A DNA stretch of 64,000 nucleotides from Loktanella sp. M215. GTDB lineage: Bacteria > Pseudomonadota > Alphaproteobacteria > Rhodobacterales > Rhodobacteraceae. Location: contig NZ_WMEA01000001.1 of the NCBI RefSeq assembly GCF_021735925.1, positions 3,192,001-3,256,000 of the forward strand, written 5' to 3'. The translations under genes and the position numbers were made by a program. The notes under the pieces are model-generated. The model ran no database searches, was not told the DNA's origin, and saw nothing but the letters and a program-made list of their open reading frames with translations. This document shows, piece after piece, positions 44,701 to 53,266 of the stretch (the first letter of the stretch is position 1; each line of letters begins with the position of its first letter).

Positions 44701-47449
44701 CGAACAGACGATGGGTCAGCGGTTTGACGACCGTGGCGCCCATGAAGTGGTTGAAGGCGATCATCCGCTCGCGCAGCTCGTCCGGCGAGAATGTCCCGTC
44801 CTCGTAATTCCAGCCGTTGCCCGACCCGTCAGAGGAGGTGACGTCGAACTTCACAAGGTGAATGTGCTGGCCGATCGTGTCGGTCGGGGTGAACACCTGA
44901 AAGTCGTCGAGGTTGAGGTTCGAAGGGATCAGGTTGGTCGCCTCGAAGCGGATGCAATCGCCAGAGTTAGCGCGCATGAAAAGCGGCTCTGGCGTGCGGG
45001 TATGGTCGAGCGTCGCCTTGGCATCTTCTTCCAGCGTCAGGATGCGCGCTTGCGGGTCATGCCAGCCGTGCTTGTTCACCGGCATGTCGAACTGGATGTA
45101 GGCCGCCCGATAACGCCGGTCGGGCGTCAGGTCATGCCAGTATGTGGGATCCCACTTTCGATCATCCTCGCCATCGAAGTAACGCGCGGGGCACGGGTCG
45201 GCAAAGGGCGCGCCGGGCTTGGGAGCGAGTCCGTTGACGCGGAAGAGGACCTTCTCGTCCGGGCTGTCGCAGGTGCCGTCAGGACGGCAGGACGGGTATC
45301 CGACTTCGGGCACGCCATAGTCTGACGCGGCGATCGGCACGGCGCCGGGCGCAGCGCCGGCATGGTAGGCCATCGCGCGCTGCTCGGCCGGGGTGCCATC
45401 GGATGGCAACTGGGAAATCTGCGCCGAGGTCAGCTTGGCCGCCAGCACCAGCAGCCCGTCGTCGGAGTTCTCACGGTGGACGCGGTTGGCAATGCGGTTG
45501 GACTGCCCGTTCGGTGCGTCCTCGGGGACCGAGGCATCCAGGTACTTCTTGGCCAGTTCCTTTGGCGATCCATCGGCCTCGGGCCCGAACAGCGCGCCCC
45601 CGATCTCGCGCTCGCCAGAGACGACGACATGGCGCATCAGCGTTTCGGACGGATCGCCCGCATAACCCGCCGGGTCGATGTCGAGCGGGGGCTGCGGCGG
45701 CCGGTGGCCGGGAATTCCGGCGATGTAGAACGGATAGCCCTTCATGGCGTCGGTGGGCATGGGCGGCATCGCGGCGTCCGGCAAGGGCACCACGGCGGGA
45801 TTAGGCGTGCCGCCCGTGATCTCGCCGTCAGGCAGCCAGCGGTCCCGCGTGCCGGCTTCGAACACGTCGTGGGTGCGCCACAGCTCCCACATGCCCTGGG
45901 CAAAGTGAGGATACAGGTGGCAATGGAAGATGGAGTCGCCGACTGTCATGTTGCGGTTGCCCGCACCGCCGTAGTGCACGTCATAGTCGAAGGTCGCACC
46001 CGGTGAGATCGTCTGGCTGTCGAGGTAGATTGAGTTGTCGTCGTTTCGGTCCTGAACCCACTGATGGGCGTGGAGGTGAAAGACGTGGGTTTCCTTCGGT
46101 CCGGCATGCAGGTTACGGAACCTCACCGGATCGCCGAGATAGGAATGGTGGACGTTCGAGGGATCGTCCTCATAAATCGCCCGCAGCGGTTGGTTGTCAG
46201 CGTCGCGTTCGACAACCAGTGCCGGATCACCCATCGCCCAGGATGTCAGGAAAAATTCCTCAAGCTTGCATTCGGCGCAGTTGCGGGCGGGTCCGATCCC
46301 TTTGCGGTTGGCAAGAACCATCGCCCCAAGACCCGCGGCGCCGTAGTTTATCCCCATACCGTCGCGCAGCGCGTGCATCGGGCTGTCCTCGCGGTCCAGT
46401 TCGGCAAAGGCCTGCACTGCGGTGATCTCGTCGTGGAAAATCACGGTGAACTCGCGGAACGCCTGGTCACAGCTGGTGCCCGGTCCCTCGCGGCCAGAAC
46501 AATTGCCTGCACCAGGCACGATGATGGCGTTCAGGTCGCTGTGGACGATCTCACGGTGCATCGGGTCACGTTCGTCCAGAATGTTCAAGACCGGAAGGCC
46601 GTCGGCTGTTCGGCTGGTATAGTCGATTCGCGGCGTCCCCATTGCGTTGGTGCCGAGTGTGCTGTCCTGCATTTGCGATGCGGTGACCTGCGAACGGTAC
46701 CAGACCGAGCCGGCAGGTTCGACGTTGACCGCGCCAAAGAGGCCGAGACCGAGCTGCCCACCGTCGCCCTCGCCGCCTGCCATTGCGCCGCCCGAGTAGA
46801 TCAGGAAAGCGCCTTCGGCGCTGGCGTGCCAGATGTATGTGCGTGTCTCGCCCGGCGCGGCGAGCGAGGACGGATTGAGACCGATGTTGCCACCGTCCGA
46901 GCCGATATCACCGGCGAGGTCCAACCCGGTCACGCGCAGCGAGGCGCTTCGGGTGGCTGGTTCATCGGAATCCTCGGGGATCAGGCGGCCGGTCTGCGGA
47001 TCCGTCAGGATTTCCTCGCCGTCGAGCACCGGCGACAGAAGGTTGGTGAAGGTGACACGAAGGCAGTCTCCGACATTCACCCGCAACACCAAAGGTCGCG
47101 GACGCTTGTCCGACCGTAACCTGACGTTTCCCGCAAGACGTGAATCGATTGGTCCGGGATCCGCGGGGATGGCGTTACCCTCTGCCAAGCCGGTGTCCTG
47201 TGGGAAAACCGCGTCATCGGGTCCAGTCGAAACGACGTCCCGCCGCAATGCGTAAAGCATTCCACCGGGATTGAAGGCGCCAAAACGATTATAAATATAA
47301 GCCTGCTCCAAAGCGACGACCTTGGCATCGACCGTACGTGAATCAACGCACGGTTTCGGATCCTCCGAAATTGATGATGGCGTTTCCGACGAAGATTTCT
47401 GCGGCAGAAAACTTAAAAATGAAATGAGAACTAAGATCGGGAAGCGCAT
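41786..47449 (-). CDS. Giant exported multicopper oxidase, MnxG/McoA-like
   Basis: An exported multicopper oxidase of about 1,887 residues, far larger than the usual 450-600. The signal peptide is MRFPILVLISFLSF onward. I count about six cupredoxin-like segments. Canonical copper ligands are in the middle: HLHAHQW (458-464), HCHLYPHFAQGM (509-520), HIH (862-864) and HDHFGPSSHQQHGF (981-994). Later segments keep the framework (WDGQWGLMRVLG near 1335, GGQWGLMRVLP near 1860) with few histidines. The start is the third ATG, six bases after GGAG. The nearest relatives I can think of are the giant Mn(II) oxidases MnxG and McoA, so Mn(II) oxidation is a candidate role; other metals or phenols are possible. 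Confidence 0.88.
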   Translation of the reverse strand: MRFPILVLISFLSFLPQKSSSETPSSISEDPKPCVDSRTVDAKVVALEQAYIYNRFGAFNPGGMLYALRRDVVSTGPDDAVFPQDTGLAEGNAIPADPGPIDSRLAGNVRLRSDKRPRPLVLRVNVGDCLRVTFTNLLSPVLDGEEILTDPQTGRLIPEDSDEPATRSASLRVTGLDLAGDIGSDGGNIGLNPSSLAAPGETRTYIWHASAEGAFLIYSGGAMAGGEGDGGQLGLGLFGAVNVEPAGSVWYRSQVTASQMQDSTLGTNAMGTPRIDYTSRTADGLPVLNILDERDPMHREIVHSDLNAIIVPGAGNCSGREGPGTSCDQAFREFTVIFHDEITAVQAFAELDREDSPMHALRDGMGINYGAAGLGAMVLANRKGIGPARNCAECKLEEFFLTSWAMGDPALVVERDADNQPLRAIYEDDPSNVHHSYLGDPVRFRNLHAGPKETHVFHLHAHQWVQDRNDDNSIYLDSQTISPGATFDYDVHYGGAGNRNMTVGDSIFHCHLYPHFAQGMWELWRTHDVFEAGTRDRWLPDGEITGGTPNPAVVPLPDAAMPPMPTDAMKGYPFYIAGIPGHRPPQPPLDIDPAGYAGDPSETLMRHVVVSGEREIGGALFGPEADGSPKELAKKYLDASVPEDAPNGQSNRIANRVHRENSDDGLLVLAAKLTSAQISQLPSDGTPAEQRAMAYHAGAAPGAVPIAASDYGVPEVGYPSCRPDGTCDSPDEKVLFRVNGLAPKPGAPFADPCPARYFDGEDDRKWDPTYWHDLTPDRRYRAAYIQFDMPVNKHGWHDPQARILTLEEDAKATLDHTRTPEPLFMRANSGDCIRFEATNLIPSNLNLDDFQVFTPTDTIGQHIHLVKFDVTSSDGSGNGWNYEDGTFSPDELRERMIAFNHFMGATVVKPLTHRLFAPGGPMAGDPRGICPDDIPADPHAAEALLMDHPWCGAQTTVQRWWADPLLNREGKDRTLRTVFTHDHFGPSSHQQHGFYGALVIEPKDSRWETLGGEVMGGRHPDGTQITVRPDGGPTSFAANIVNPLLPEDPQFNRREYNLAVADFALLYTAPPENKPVGPPARLDHDLPDVTYDASVPMPEGISVSDPGGQLLNYRNEPVPLRVGSPSGLRGKWEQRSFSAGVLKACEASLRGSREVQTACFASADSAASVACENAYIARRCDAGDLSNVFSSLTHADEEDGIRAQIAQRDRAYDTAAIFLDTYLAPCADSQMTPCSEPAGLRNPGDPATPILAANEGDRVMVRLIQGAQEENHIFFMNGAKWLAEPGSSNSGWRSAQHIGISEHFEFEISVENPTPNLPVDHLYGTSATDNLWDGQWGLMRVLGWKAPLAALDRLSSNPFPETGLVYNGNICPESAPLRTFSVEAWRVRDLPGAGRLVYSTDTGASDANAVVYVITQETLDAGDGEKVLRGVAPGQTSGLDTSEFGLLKGGKAIEPLILRANAGDCINVDLWNRVPDVPEDITDPKTWSWNMMPPIVDGFGFNQVAAATTVGLSPQLVALSAVQSDGATVGLNVPTVAFSCPPTGSVEGLVCQCPLEQAGPDYKACYRTAGDSDEIALQPGQFRWTNKRTLTWYAGDFGTTPSQQDRLARPIEFGVIGLRDLADPIKASSHGTAGVLVIEPENATWETDCDILRDAGQGTAPCLTAAATVTTPDAVPFREFVLMYGNDASMSYRGQPLANLRNGDDAEDSGQKTFNYAFEPFWTRIGANPAADPDDMADVDYTNVLSSKPSDGYGDPETPLFTATAGTPVRLRVVHPAGHPRNSGFELAGHGWVSQPYAQDSTVQSADPDRQHVEGVVNGMGPGRGVNILLPSAGGQSEIAGDYLYRSHEGFAFSGGQWGLMRVLPKDACAVGSRTTSDALGRNVVCN

Positions 47450-47483
47450 GGTCATCTCCATACCCGAATATTAGACTACTTTT

Positions 47484-47512
47484 ATTATACTCAATTTTGT
47501 CGTTTCTGTAAA
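47484..47512 (-). promoter_or_regulatory. Sigma-70 type promoter of the multicopper oxidase operon
   Basis: Read on the minus strand, TTTACA (47507-47512) and TATAAT (47484-47489) are separated by exactly 17 bases. The -10 is a perfect consensus and the -35 matches five of six. It lies 35 bases upstream of the oxidase start in a patch that is much more AT-rich than the surroundings. Confidence 0.7.
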
Positions 47513-48301
47513 TCAACAAATTCTACCACCGGAAGATCGCAGTAACCCACTGCCGTAGCCGGGGAAAACGGTCAATTGCCCGGACATCGCGAAGGCGTTC
47601 TGTCACAAGGATCGCGAAGGCGGCGTCGTCAAACTAAGTTGAGTCGGTAGCGCCTCCGATGGCGCGGTCGAGGACAGAACTTTGGAATCTCTACCTGACG
47701 ATCAGCAGCTTACCCAATTAGCCGTGCAGCACCTGCAGATTGTCGAGCGCGGGGGTGTTGATCAGCAGCTTGCCGCAACCGCGGCAGTCCATCGCGGTGA
47801 AGCTGAAGCCGGGCTGCGTCAAGTGCCGTCAGACACGTCGAACCAATGGTGCTGCAATGACGTCGTCTTGAGACCTCGCAAACGAAAAGCCCGCCTTAAA
47901 GGCGGCTGTCGATGGGCTGATGGATTGGGGCCGGGCGGGATGATGACTACCGCCGAATTTAAGAAACGTGCTGGCGATGCACACCAGTAATCTGACTACC
48001 GATCAACAATCACAGCGCTGGGCGGCCATCAATCCCACACAAGTTCAATGCCAGAACCGCCCGAGAACACTAAAGAGAAAAAATCGAAAAAGCAGAATTA
48101 GAATATGTGAATTTCCTCAATGGGATGAAGCTATTCACCGGAACAGGCGCGGTTAACTGGTCCGGAGAGTATCGGCCAAGGGAGACCACTTTAGGACATC
48201 CCAGTGCAGAAGCCGGTGAACAGCACAACCTGCATGACCCCCCGAAAAAACAGGACAATCCGACCGCGGCGAGATTGGGAGAACAGTTTCTCTAAGGCAA
48301 A
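47513..48301. other. Gene-poor, AT-richer stretch between oxidase operon and tRNA-Ser
   Basis: About 790 bases without a convincing gene. Short open frames here carry no family resemblance, and the base composition is lower in GC than the rest of the window, especially around 48000-48160. It borders the 3' end of tRNA-Ser and could be the edge of a former integrated island. No attachment repeat was proven. Confidence 0.5.
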
Positions 48302-48391
48302 TGGCGGACAGACAGGGATTCGAACCCTGGAGACGGTTCCCCGCCTACACACTTTCCAGGCGTGCGCCTTCGACCACTCGGCCACCTGTCC
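48302..48391 (-). tRNA. tRNA-Ser(GGA)
   Basis: A 90-base serine-type tRNA with a long variable arm. On the minus strand it begins GGACAGGTGGCCGAGTGG and the anticodon loop is CTGGAAA, giving anticodon GGA for UCC/UCU codons. The T arm has GGTTCGAATCC, and the acceptor strand ends CTGTCCG followed by an encoded CCA (48302-48304). The 3' end points toward the gene-poor stretch and the oxidase operon. Confidence 0.97.
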
Positions 48392-48517
48392 GTTGCGGGG
48401 TCTTTAGCCAAGGCCCCGGCGGGGTGCAAGAGGTGAACGCGAAAATCCTGCGCCTGCCATTGAAACCCGCGCGCAGCCTGCGCATAAACGTCTGGTCGCG
48501 CAACAAGACCGGGTGCC

Positions 48518-49642
48518 ATGAAACACACGCCTCCGCCAGAAGACACCAGCGCCGAACGGTTCGAACTGGCGCGGGTGCAGACGGCGGCGCTGGTCATCAT
48601 CGCCTTTGCCGTGGTCCTGTTCCTGCTGGTGCAGGCGCGGTTCATCCTGATCTCGCTCGCCGTGGCGATCATCCTCTTTTCACTGACGGCGGACATCATC
48701 AGCTTTATCGCGCGCCAGCGCATCGGGCCCGTCAGAATCCCGAACTGGATCGCCAGCATCGTGGCGCTGCTGCTGATCGGCGCGGCGCTGCTGAGCGTGA
48801 CCTCGATCATCGTCGCACAGGTGAATACAATCCTGCAGATCACCCTGGCCTACGCAGAGCGCGCGCCCGATGCCATCGCCGCCCTCTTCGCCTGGGCCGG
48901 TGCTGATACCGAAGCCGCCGTCCTGAATTCCATGCGCACGATCGAGCTGTCGGGCTATCTACGCGGGGCCGCAGGCGGGGCCACCAGCCTGACGCAGGGC
49001 ACGGTGCTGGTGATCCTCTTCGTGGGTTTTCTCTTTGCCGAGCGGGTCTGGTTCCAGACCAAACTGCTGAATTTCACCGGCAGCCCGGCGCAGGCGCAGC
49101 GGATCGGGCGGATCATCACTTCGATCATCCACCGGGTGAACTACTACCTGCTGGTCAAGACCGGCATCAGCCTTGTCACAGGCGCCATGACCTACGTACT
49201 GGCGCAAGCCTTCGGGATGGAGGTCGCGATGCCGCTGGGGGTCATCACCTTCGTGCTGAACTTCATTCCCAATGTCGGATCCATCGTGGCGACGGGGCTG
49301 GTGGCGCTGGCGGCTTATGTGCAGTTCGGCGATCCGTGGCTGACGACCGTCATCTTTGCCATTGCGAGCGTCATCCAGTTCATGAATGGCTCGATCATCG
49401 ACCCCATGCTGATGGGGCGTGCGTTGCGGCTGTCGTCCTTCGGCATCCTGCTGAGCCTTGCGTTCTGGGGGGCGGTCTGGGGCGTGCCGGGGATGTTCCT
49501 GTCGGTGCCGATCATGGTCATGCTGCTGGTGGTCTGCAGCCATGTGCCGTCCCTGCGCCCCATCGCGATCCTTTTGTCGCGCGAGGGGTTGCCGGAAACC
49601 GAAGGCATGCTGGACCGCGACAGCGCGCCCGGCAGCCGCTAG
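48518..49642 (+). CDS. AI-2E family transporter (TqsA/YdiK-like membrane protein)
   Basis: A 374-residue membrane protein of the AI-2E family. It has about eight hydrophobic segments, with the family's conserved region PLGVITFVLNFIPNVGSIVAT near residue 240 and GSIIDPMLMGRALRLS near residue 290. Members export autoinducer-2 or act as sodium/proton antiporters or other exchangers, so the substrate here is open. It starts 126 bases from the tRNA-Ser gene, pointing away, and its end overlaps the convergent membrane protein gene by four bases. Confidence 0.9.
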   Translation: MKHTPPPEDTSAERFELARVQTAALVIIAFAVVLFLLVQARFILISLAVAIILFSLTADIISFIARQRIGPVRIPNWIASIVALLLIGAALLSVTSIIVAQVNTILQITLAYAERAPDAIAALFAWAGADTEAAVLNSMRTIELSGYLRGAAGGATSLTQGTVLVILFVGFLFAERVWFQTKLLNFTGSPAQAQRIGRIITSIIHRVNYYLLVKTGISLVTGAMTYVLAQAFGMEVAMPLGVITFVLNFIPNVGSIVATGLVALAAYVQFGDPWLTTVIFAIASVIQFMNGSIIDPMLMGRALRLSSFGILLSLAFWGAVWGVPGMFLSVPIMVMLLVVCSHVPSLRPIAILLSREGLPETEGMLDRDSAPGSR

Positions 49643-49995
49643 CGCGCCATCACGAAAGTCAGCGCGATTGCCAACTCCAGTCCCGCCGCCACCAGGATCG
49701 CGCGGCTGGCGCTGCCACTGGCATAGGTCCAGATGCCCGTGACGGCGATGCCGCCAAAGGTCAGCGCCGCAGCCCAGACCGTGCCGTCGCGCAGTGGTCC
49801 CGGGCCTGTGCCACGCAGTACCCAGAAAAAGACGGCCAACCCCAGAAACAGGGGCGCGGCCCGGCGGCCCAGAAAGGCGGCACCGGCGTCAGGGGCCACG
49901 CCGTAGAGCGCGATGTAGTGCCCCGGCGAGACGAGGAAGACCGCAAAGAGCGCCACGCAAAGGACCGACGTCGCGACACAGAGCACCGCGAACAT
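49639..49995 (-). CDS. Small membrane protein, four helices
   Basis: A 118-residue hydrophobic protein with four likely membrane segments (VLCVATSVLCVALFAVFLVS, APLFLGLAVFFWVL, AALTFGGIAVTGIW, ILVAAGLELAIALTFVMA). It resembles small DUF4345-like or related membrane proteins but I cannot assign a family with confidence. It is the last gene of the cfa-trgA-trgB-cysK-mscS-alaX run and overlaps the AlaX stop region by one base. Function unknown. Confidence 0.75.
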   Translation of the reverse strand: MFAVLCVATSVLCVALFAVFLVSPGHYIALYGVAPDAGAAFLGRRAAPLFLGLAVFFWVLRGTGPGPLRDGTVWAAALTFGGIAVTGIWTYASGSASRAILVAAGLELAIALTFVMAR

Positions 49996-50717
49996 CAGGC
50001 GTCATCCAGATGCAGGTAAACTCGGCGGTTCTGGCGGCCCTTCTTTTCGATCCGGCCGATATGAACGCGCCCGACCTCTGACGTCCAGCCGACGTGGGTG
50101 CCGCCGCAGGGTTGCAGGTCGGCAGTGGCGTCGCCTTCACCGATGCGGATGAGGCGGATCTGACCCTGCCCGCGCGGCGGTTTCACGGTGAGTGTCTTCA
50201 CCAAGCCCGGTTGCGCGTCCAGCGCGGCCTCGGTGATCCATTCGGTCAGCACCGGCAGATCGCGGGCGATCAGATCATTCATCGCCTTTTCCAGCGCCGC
50301 CTTGTCCTGCGGGGCCTGATCCATGTCGAAATCCAGACGGCCCTTGTCGGCGGCGATCTGGCCGCCGGTGACGGGGCGCGGAATGACCACCGACAGCAGA
50401 TGCAGCGCCGTATGCACGCGCATCATCCGGTGGCGGCGGTCCCAGACCAGCGCCTGCCTGACCCGCGTGCCAAGGGGCGGCAGGGGCGACGGCTCTGCCG
50501 GCACAAGGACGATGTCGGTCCCCTGCCCCTTGACCGTCGTCGCGATGTCGATGGCGCCGTCGTCCCAGACCAGACGCCCCGCATCGCCCGGCTGACCGCC
50601 CGAGGTGGGATAGAAGATCGTGGCATCCAGCACGATCCCCCCTTCGAAGGTGTGCCCCACGACCTGACCCTGCGCCTCGCGCAGATAGGCGTCGTCGTGA
50701 TACAGCGCCCGCGTCAT
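49995..50717 (-). CDS. Alanyl-tRNA editing protein (AlaX family)
   Basis: A 240-residue stand-alone editing domain that removes serine (or glycine) from mischarged tRNA-Ala. The zinc site is formed by HTALHLL (the HxxxH motif near residue 102) and CGGTHVG near residue 205. FYPTSGGQPGDAG near residue 36 is the conserved editing-core motif. It overlaps the mechanosensitive channel gene by four bases, so it is co-translated. The length fits AlaX-M type members. Confidence 0.93.
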   Translation of the reverse strand: MTRALYHDDAYLREAQGQVVGHTFEGGIVLDATIFYPTSGGQPGDAGRLVWDDGAIDIATTVKGQGTDIVLVPAEPSPLPPLGTRVRQALVWDRRHRMMRVHTALHLLSVVIPRPVTGGQIAADKGRLDFDMDQAPQDKAALEKAMNDLIARDLPVLTEWITEAALDAQPGLVKTLTVKPPRGQGQIRLIRIGEGDATADLQPCGGTHVGWTSEVGRVHIGRIEKKGRQNRRVYLHLDDA

Positions 50718-53266
50718 TGGGTCTCTCCCTCGGGTGCTGGATCGCCGTCCGCGTCGTCGTGCATGTCGCCCGCATCCATCATCGCGCGGGCCTCTCGGGC
50801 AGTGTCCGGGCCGTCGTCCGGCGCGCTGGTGGCGGCCGCGGGAGTCGCGTCGGGCTTTGCCGGATGCAGCGCCTCGGGGTTGCGCAGCCAGATGTCCTGC
50901 TGGGCAAAGGGAATCTCGATCCCGGCCTCGGCAAAACGGCGGTCGATGTCGCGGTTCATCTCGTCGGTGACGATCACCTTCCAGTTCACGTCCCGCAGGA
51001 TCACCCGCAGTTCGAAATCGAGAGAGCTGGCGCCGAAGGCCATGAACAGCGCCTGCGGGCCGGGATCGGCCAGCACCATGGGCTGCGCGCCACCCACCTC
51101 CAGCAGGATCTTGCGGACCTGTTCCACGTCGCTGCCGTAGGCCACCCCGACGGGGATGATCAGGCGCCCGACAAGGTTGCCGCGGGTCCAGTTCGTGACC
51201 TGCCCCGACACCAGATCGGCGTTCGGGATGATGACGTCGGTGCGGTCGAATGTCTCGATCCGGGTCGACCGCACGCTGATGTCGCGCACGAAGCCGACCT
51301 GCCCGTTCACCTCGATCATGTCGCCCTCGCCGATCGGGCGTTCGATCAGCAGGATGATGCCGGACACGAAGTTCTGCACGATGGTCTGCAGGCCGAAACC
51401 GATACCGACGGACAGCGCACCGGCCACGATGGCAAGGCTCGACAGGTCGATCCCCGCCGTGGTGATCGCGATCAGGGCGGACACGATGATACCGATATAG
51501 GCGACGCCCGCTGCCACCGCGTTCTGTCCGCCAAGGTCCATCTTGGTGCGCGGCAGGACCGATGTCTTCAGCTGCCGCTTGACGAATTGCGTCAGCAGGT
51601 AGCCGCCACCGAAGATCAGCACGAAGGTCATGAAGTCCGTGGGCGAGATCGTCGTCTCTCCGACCTGGAACCCGGCGCTGAACTGGGCCCAGACCTCCAG
51701 CAGGTCGGTCAGGCGCGCGCCCCAGACCAGCGCCAGCACCGGCACCGCCAGCAGGAACAGCGCGAAGCCGATGACGACGGGCATCAGCGGGCCGGTGTCG
51801 GTGCTGTCCGTGGCCGGTGCATAGATGTCGTAGACCAGCCGTTGCAGCACGATGATCACGCCGAAGATCGCCAGCGTCATCACCCCCGGTGCGAACAGCG
51901 CGTCAGAGGCCGCGGCATAACCCGCCGCCGCAAGGATCGGCGTCACGATGGCGACGATCATGCACAGCAGACCCACCGTCGTGCGGACCCGCCCGGAAGA
52001 CGTCTCTCGGCCATCCTTTTCCATCGGCGCATGACGCAGCAGATAGCCAAGGCGGAACAGCACGACGGCCAGCAGCACCTGCAGCGGCAGGACCACTACG
52101 CCGGTGGCGGCATCCGACGCACCCGCACCGTGCATCAGCGCGCCGACGACGATGATCGCCGCAAGCCCCACACCCAGTGCAACACCGTTGCGCCGGATCT
52201 TGGCGCGGATCTCTGGCGGATAGCCCAGCGGGCCGCCGTGTTCGCCCACGGGGAACAGCTGCCCGTTCAGCCAGCGTGCGATGATGATGGTAAAGCCCGC
52301 GCCAAAGATCGCCTGCGACAGCGTATCGCCGGACCGGGCCAGAACGCCGATCTGGCGCAGCGCGAGGATCAGAGCCGACAGCCCCAGTGTCGGCAGCACG
52401 ATCACCCAGAGCGACAGCAGGAACGACCAGACCGCACGGCCCCGTGAATGACTGCGCTCGACCCGGCTTTGCAGCAGCCAGACCCATTGCCGCGACCGGA
52501 ACAGCAGGATCAGCGCCGCCACCATATACATTACCGCCAGCGGCAGGGTGCGCAGCAGCCCGCCAGAGGACAGGTTGCGGTCCACCCGTGCCATGGCAGA
52601 GGACACGACGCCACCGACCGCATCGCTTGCCCCCTGCAGCGCCGCCGGCCAGTTGGCCGGGTTCAGCGGCGACGGGCCGCGCGCGCTCAGCCGCGATGTC
52701 TCGCGGGCGCGGAGCTGGCTGTCGACTTCTGCGATCAGACCGTTGGCGCGGGCGTAGGCTTCTCTGGCCAGAATGCCCGGTGCACGCAGCACATCCAGTT
52801 GGCTGTTCAGCTCGGCCCGGCGGGCCGCGATGGCGGGTTGTTCCTCGCCGCTTTCGGGCTTGGGCCCCAGCGCCTCGATCTGGGCCTGCACCGTGCCGAT
52901 GCGTCCGGCATTCAGCGATCCCAGCGCCTGAAACCTGTCGCGCCAACCAAACAACGTGTCACGCGTGCGGGTCAGGGCCAGAGATGACCCGTTGCCTGCC
53001 TGCAGCAGCGCCTCGGCGGTCTTCACGCGACTTTTCCAGTCCTCCAGATCGGGCACGGCGGTCGCCAGCGCCTGTTCCGCATCGCTCAGCGCCGCCGCAT
53101 CCGCTGCGGTGTCGGCCGCGGTATCAGGTGCAGGCTCCTCTGTCGCGTCGGGCGCAGGTTCTTCGGTCTGCGTCGGCGTGCCCAGCAGACCGTCCAGCGA
53201 CACCTGCGCCGTGGCGCCCTGCGCCGCCAGCAGCAGCGCCAAAGCCGTCAGAAGGGATCGGATCAT
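50714..53266 (-). CDS. Mechanosensitive ion channel family protein with DUF3772-type N-terminus
   Basis: An 850-residue large MscS-type protein. A Sec signal (MIRSLLTALALLLAAQGATA) precedes a periplasmic helical region (about residues 40-240, DUF3772-like). Then come about eleven membrane helices and the MscS core: the pore helix region LSVGIGFGLQTIVQNFVSGI and the beta domain MIEVNGQVGFVRDISVRSTR with RTDVIIPNADL. The C-terminal tail is rich in Asp/Glu and Ala. Its start overlaps the cysK stop (ATGA). Such channels release solutes on hypo-osmotic shock, which matches the compatible-solute importers elsewhere in the window. Confidence 0.93.
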   Translation of the reverse strand: MIRSLLTALALLLAAQGATAQVSLDGLLGTPTQTEEPAPDATEEPAPDTAADTAADAAALSDAEQALATAVPDLEDWKSRVKTAEALLQAGNGSSLALTRTRDTLFGWRDRFQALGSLNAGRIGTVQAQIEALGPKPESGEEQPAIAARRAELNSQLDVLRAPGILAREAYARANGLIAEVDSQLRARETSRLSARGPSPLNPANWPAALQGASDAVGGVVSSAMARVDRNLSSGGLLRTLPLAVMYMVAALILLFRSRQWVWLLQSRVERSHSRGRAVWSFLLSLWVIVLPTLGLSALILALRQIGVLARSGDTLSQAIFGAGFTIIIARWLNGQLFPVGEHGGPLGYPPEIRAKIRRNGVALGVGLAAIIVVGALMHGAGASDAATGVVVLPLQVLLAVVLFRLGYLLRHAPMEKDGRETSSGRVRTTVGLLCMIVAIVTPILAAAGYAAASDALFAPGVMTLAIFGVIIVLQRLVYDIYAPATDSTDTGPLMPVVIGFALFLLAVPVLALVWGARLTDLLEVWAQFSAGFQVGETTISPTDFMTFVLIFGGGYLLTQFVKRQLKTSVLPRTKMDLGGQNAVAAGVAYIGIIVSALIAITTAGIDLSSLAIVAGALSVGIGFGLQTIVQNFVSGIILLIERPIGEGDMIEVNGQVGFVRDISVRSTRIETFDRTDVIIPNADLVSGQVTNWTRGNLVGRLIIPVGVAYGSDVEQVRKILLEVGGAQPMVLADPGPQALFMAFGASSLDFELRVILRDVNWKVIVTDEMNRDIDRRFAEAGIEIPFAQQDIWLRNPEALHPAKPDATPAAATSAPDDGPDTAREARAMMDAGDMHDDADGDPAPEGETQ

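Noticed and set aside
47682..47990. A 102-codon plus-strand frame upstream of the tRNA
   Set aside because: No family resemblance, a poor ribosome site and low-complexity basic composition; treated as non-coding.
50717..52447. A 576-codon plus-strand frame opposite the mechanosensitive channel gene
   Set aside because: Composition is His/Asp/Gln-rich, typical of an antisense shadow, with no motif.
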